NCBI GenBank assembly: GCA_019638595.1
Contig: JAHBTJ010000007.1
Coordinates: 124,001 to 188,000, forward strand
Source of the DNA: Chitinophagaceae bacterium
GTDB lineage: Bacteria; Bacteroidota; Bacteroidia; Chitinophagales; Chitinophagaceae
Direction: 5' to 3'
Length of the DNA: 64,000 bases
The notes below the pieces were generated by a model. That model was not told the DNA's origin. It did not search any database and was given only the letters and a program-made list of their open reading frames with translations. Shown one piece after another: positions 63,236 through 64,000 of the stretch. The position numbers and the translations under genes were made by a program. How positions within the stretch are numbered: position 1 is the first letter of the stretch; the number at the start of each line of letters is the position of its first letter.

Positions 63236-63973
63236 TTATATACTACCTGAGCCGAGGTTGCTGATCACATCTTTGTTATACGGATGCCATCCATATAGCT
63301 CAGGCAGAAATACTTCCACATTCGGTTCGCCCAAAAAAAGCTTGTAATCAAATGCCGGGTAGCCATATGTTATATAGCCCGGGTAATACCATTTGCAATG
63401 AAAGGCTTTGGCATATTGTACTTTTAAGAGAACAAGGTATTTGCCCAGGCTGAACTTCCTATATTGGGGGTGATAAAAATTCATGATGCCCGCAATGCTG
63501 TTTTTTCCCTTATCGTATATACCTGCGGCTATAAGCTTATCTGCATCCCTTATTTCAATAACATGCGTGTCAAAGATCCCTTTATCCCCTTCCTCTCCGT
63601 ATAGCCATTCTGCTACAGAGGGCGATGGTTCAAAGGCAATGACGGTTTTATACAGGGCGTACAGCTCCTCCATTTCGTCGGTTATTATTATGGGTTTGTT
63701 TACTACAGAAAAACGTTGATTTTGCTGTAACAGCTTTTGTTGTTTTTTACTGAACTGTAAAGCGGGTATTACATACCTTAACCAAAACACTCTCAAAGAC
63801 CTGTCTTCCATAAAAATATGGGTAGTGGTAAAAACGCTTTGGTGCATCCGGTACCATCCCATGGATAGTAAAGCATCCAGTTGCTCGTGGTAAAGATGTT
63901 CGGGATTATAATAAACCGGCGTGGTCATTGCCCGAAATGTATATATTTTTCTCTGGATGCGGAAATCTCTCAT
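63236..63973 (-). CDS. Arginyltransferase-like (ATE C-terminal domain) protein
   Basis: A 245-residue acyltransferase-fold (GNAT-like) protein resembling the C-terminal domain of arginyl/leucyl-tRNA-protein transferases: 'LSMGWYRMHQSVFTTT', 'GIFDTHVIEIRDADKLIAAGIYD', 'NSIAGIMNFYHPQYRKFSLGKYLVLL', 'WYYPGYITYGYPAFDYKLFLG'. The N-terminal Cys-rich CxxC domain of ATE is missing; there are no Cys near the start. Either ATG at 63973 or ATG at 63928 (MTTPVYYN) may start it. It could add an amino acid to protein N-termini or have another acyl-transfer role. It is convergent with the DHS-like gene (9-bp gap). Confidence 0.8.
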   Translation of the reverse strand: MRDFRIQRKIYTFRAMTTPVYYNPEHLYHEQLDALLSMGWYRMHQSVFTTTHIFMEDRSLRVFWLRYVIPALQFSKKQQKLLQQNQRFSVVNKPIIITDEMEELYALYKTVIAFEPSPSVAEWLYGEEGDKGIFDTHVIEIRDADKLIAAGIYDKGKNSIAGIMNFYHPQYRKFSLGKYLVLLKVQYAKAFHCKWYYPGYITYGYPAFDYKLFLGEPNVEVFLPELYGWHPYNKDVISNLGSGSI

Positions 63974-64000
63974 TCGGAAAATAATTTATATTCATACTTA

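Noticed and set aside
1-64000. tRNA, rRNA, tmRNA or CRISPR features
   Set aside because: I looked for T-arm motifs, CCA ends and regularly spaced direct repeats and saw none that held up; a covariance-model scan would be decisive.

Overview
The window reads as chromosomal DNA of a Bacteroidota bacterium, most likely a member of Chitinophagaceae or a close relative; the genus cannot be fixed by eye. The evidence is Bacteroidota-type promoters (a -7 element of the form TAnnTTTG), no evident Shine-Dalgarno sites, PorT-type and DUF6089-like beta-barrels, a large carboxypeptidase-regulatory-domain outer-membrane barrel, an IcmF-type mutase, FtsX, RicT and the particular forms of RpoB and RpoC. Hand-counted genic lines run near 45% GC. 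About fifty genes lie on both strands. I found no rRNA, tRNA or CRISPR array.

Region by region. 1-6.8 kb: yicC (cut by the window edge), an RluE-type pseudouridine synthase, an LpxD-like acyltransferase, an exported regulatory-domain protein, an extended SDR, pheS and ftsX. 7-16.8 kb: leuS, which carries extra and compositionally foreign segments, a UvrD/PcrA helicase followed by a FAD oxidoreductase, a PorT-type barrel with a decayed tandem copy, an M20 peptidase and a small unknown protein with its own terminator. 17-25.5 kb: mqo, tadA and a five-gene set (permease, glutamine-synthetase-like ligase, Fe-alcohol dehydrogenase, class I amidotransferase-type hydrolase, aldehyde dehydrogenase) that fits catabolism of ethanolamine, or a similar amino alcohol, through gamma-glutamyl intermediates. 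25.7-31.8 kb: accessory genes (outer-membrane barrel, Uma2 nuclease, an unknown protein, a propeller lipoprotein) and a PfkB sugar kinase. 32-43 kb: rpoB-rpoC, an OmpH-like chaperone, a heptose-phosphate kinase and a small barrel. 43-46 kb: three rRNA-modification genes in one minus-strand run.

46-64 kb: an LtaS-like phosphotransferase; an IcmF-type acyl-CoA mutase that is split in two with a DUF1016 (YhcG-like) gene wedged between the halves; a non-phosphorylative L-fucose catabolic set (FAH hydrolase, mutarotase, SGNH hydrolase, lactonase, SDR, FucP) interrupted by a decayed four-helix-bundle (S23) gene inside 16-bp perfect inverted repeats; ricT, recO, a DUF6089-like protein, purU, a deoxyhypusine-synthase-like protein and an arginyltransferase-like protein.

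The most unusual signals are the glutamylation-type amino-alcohol cluster, the split mutase with its deletion-bearing DUF1016 partner, the mosaic leuS, and several families of short dispersed repeats that occupy intergenic spaces and also sit in frame inside leuS and an RsuA-family gene.
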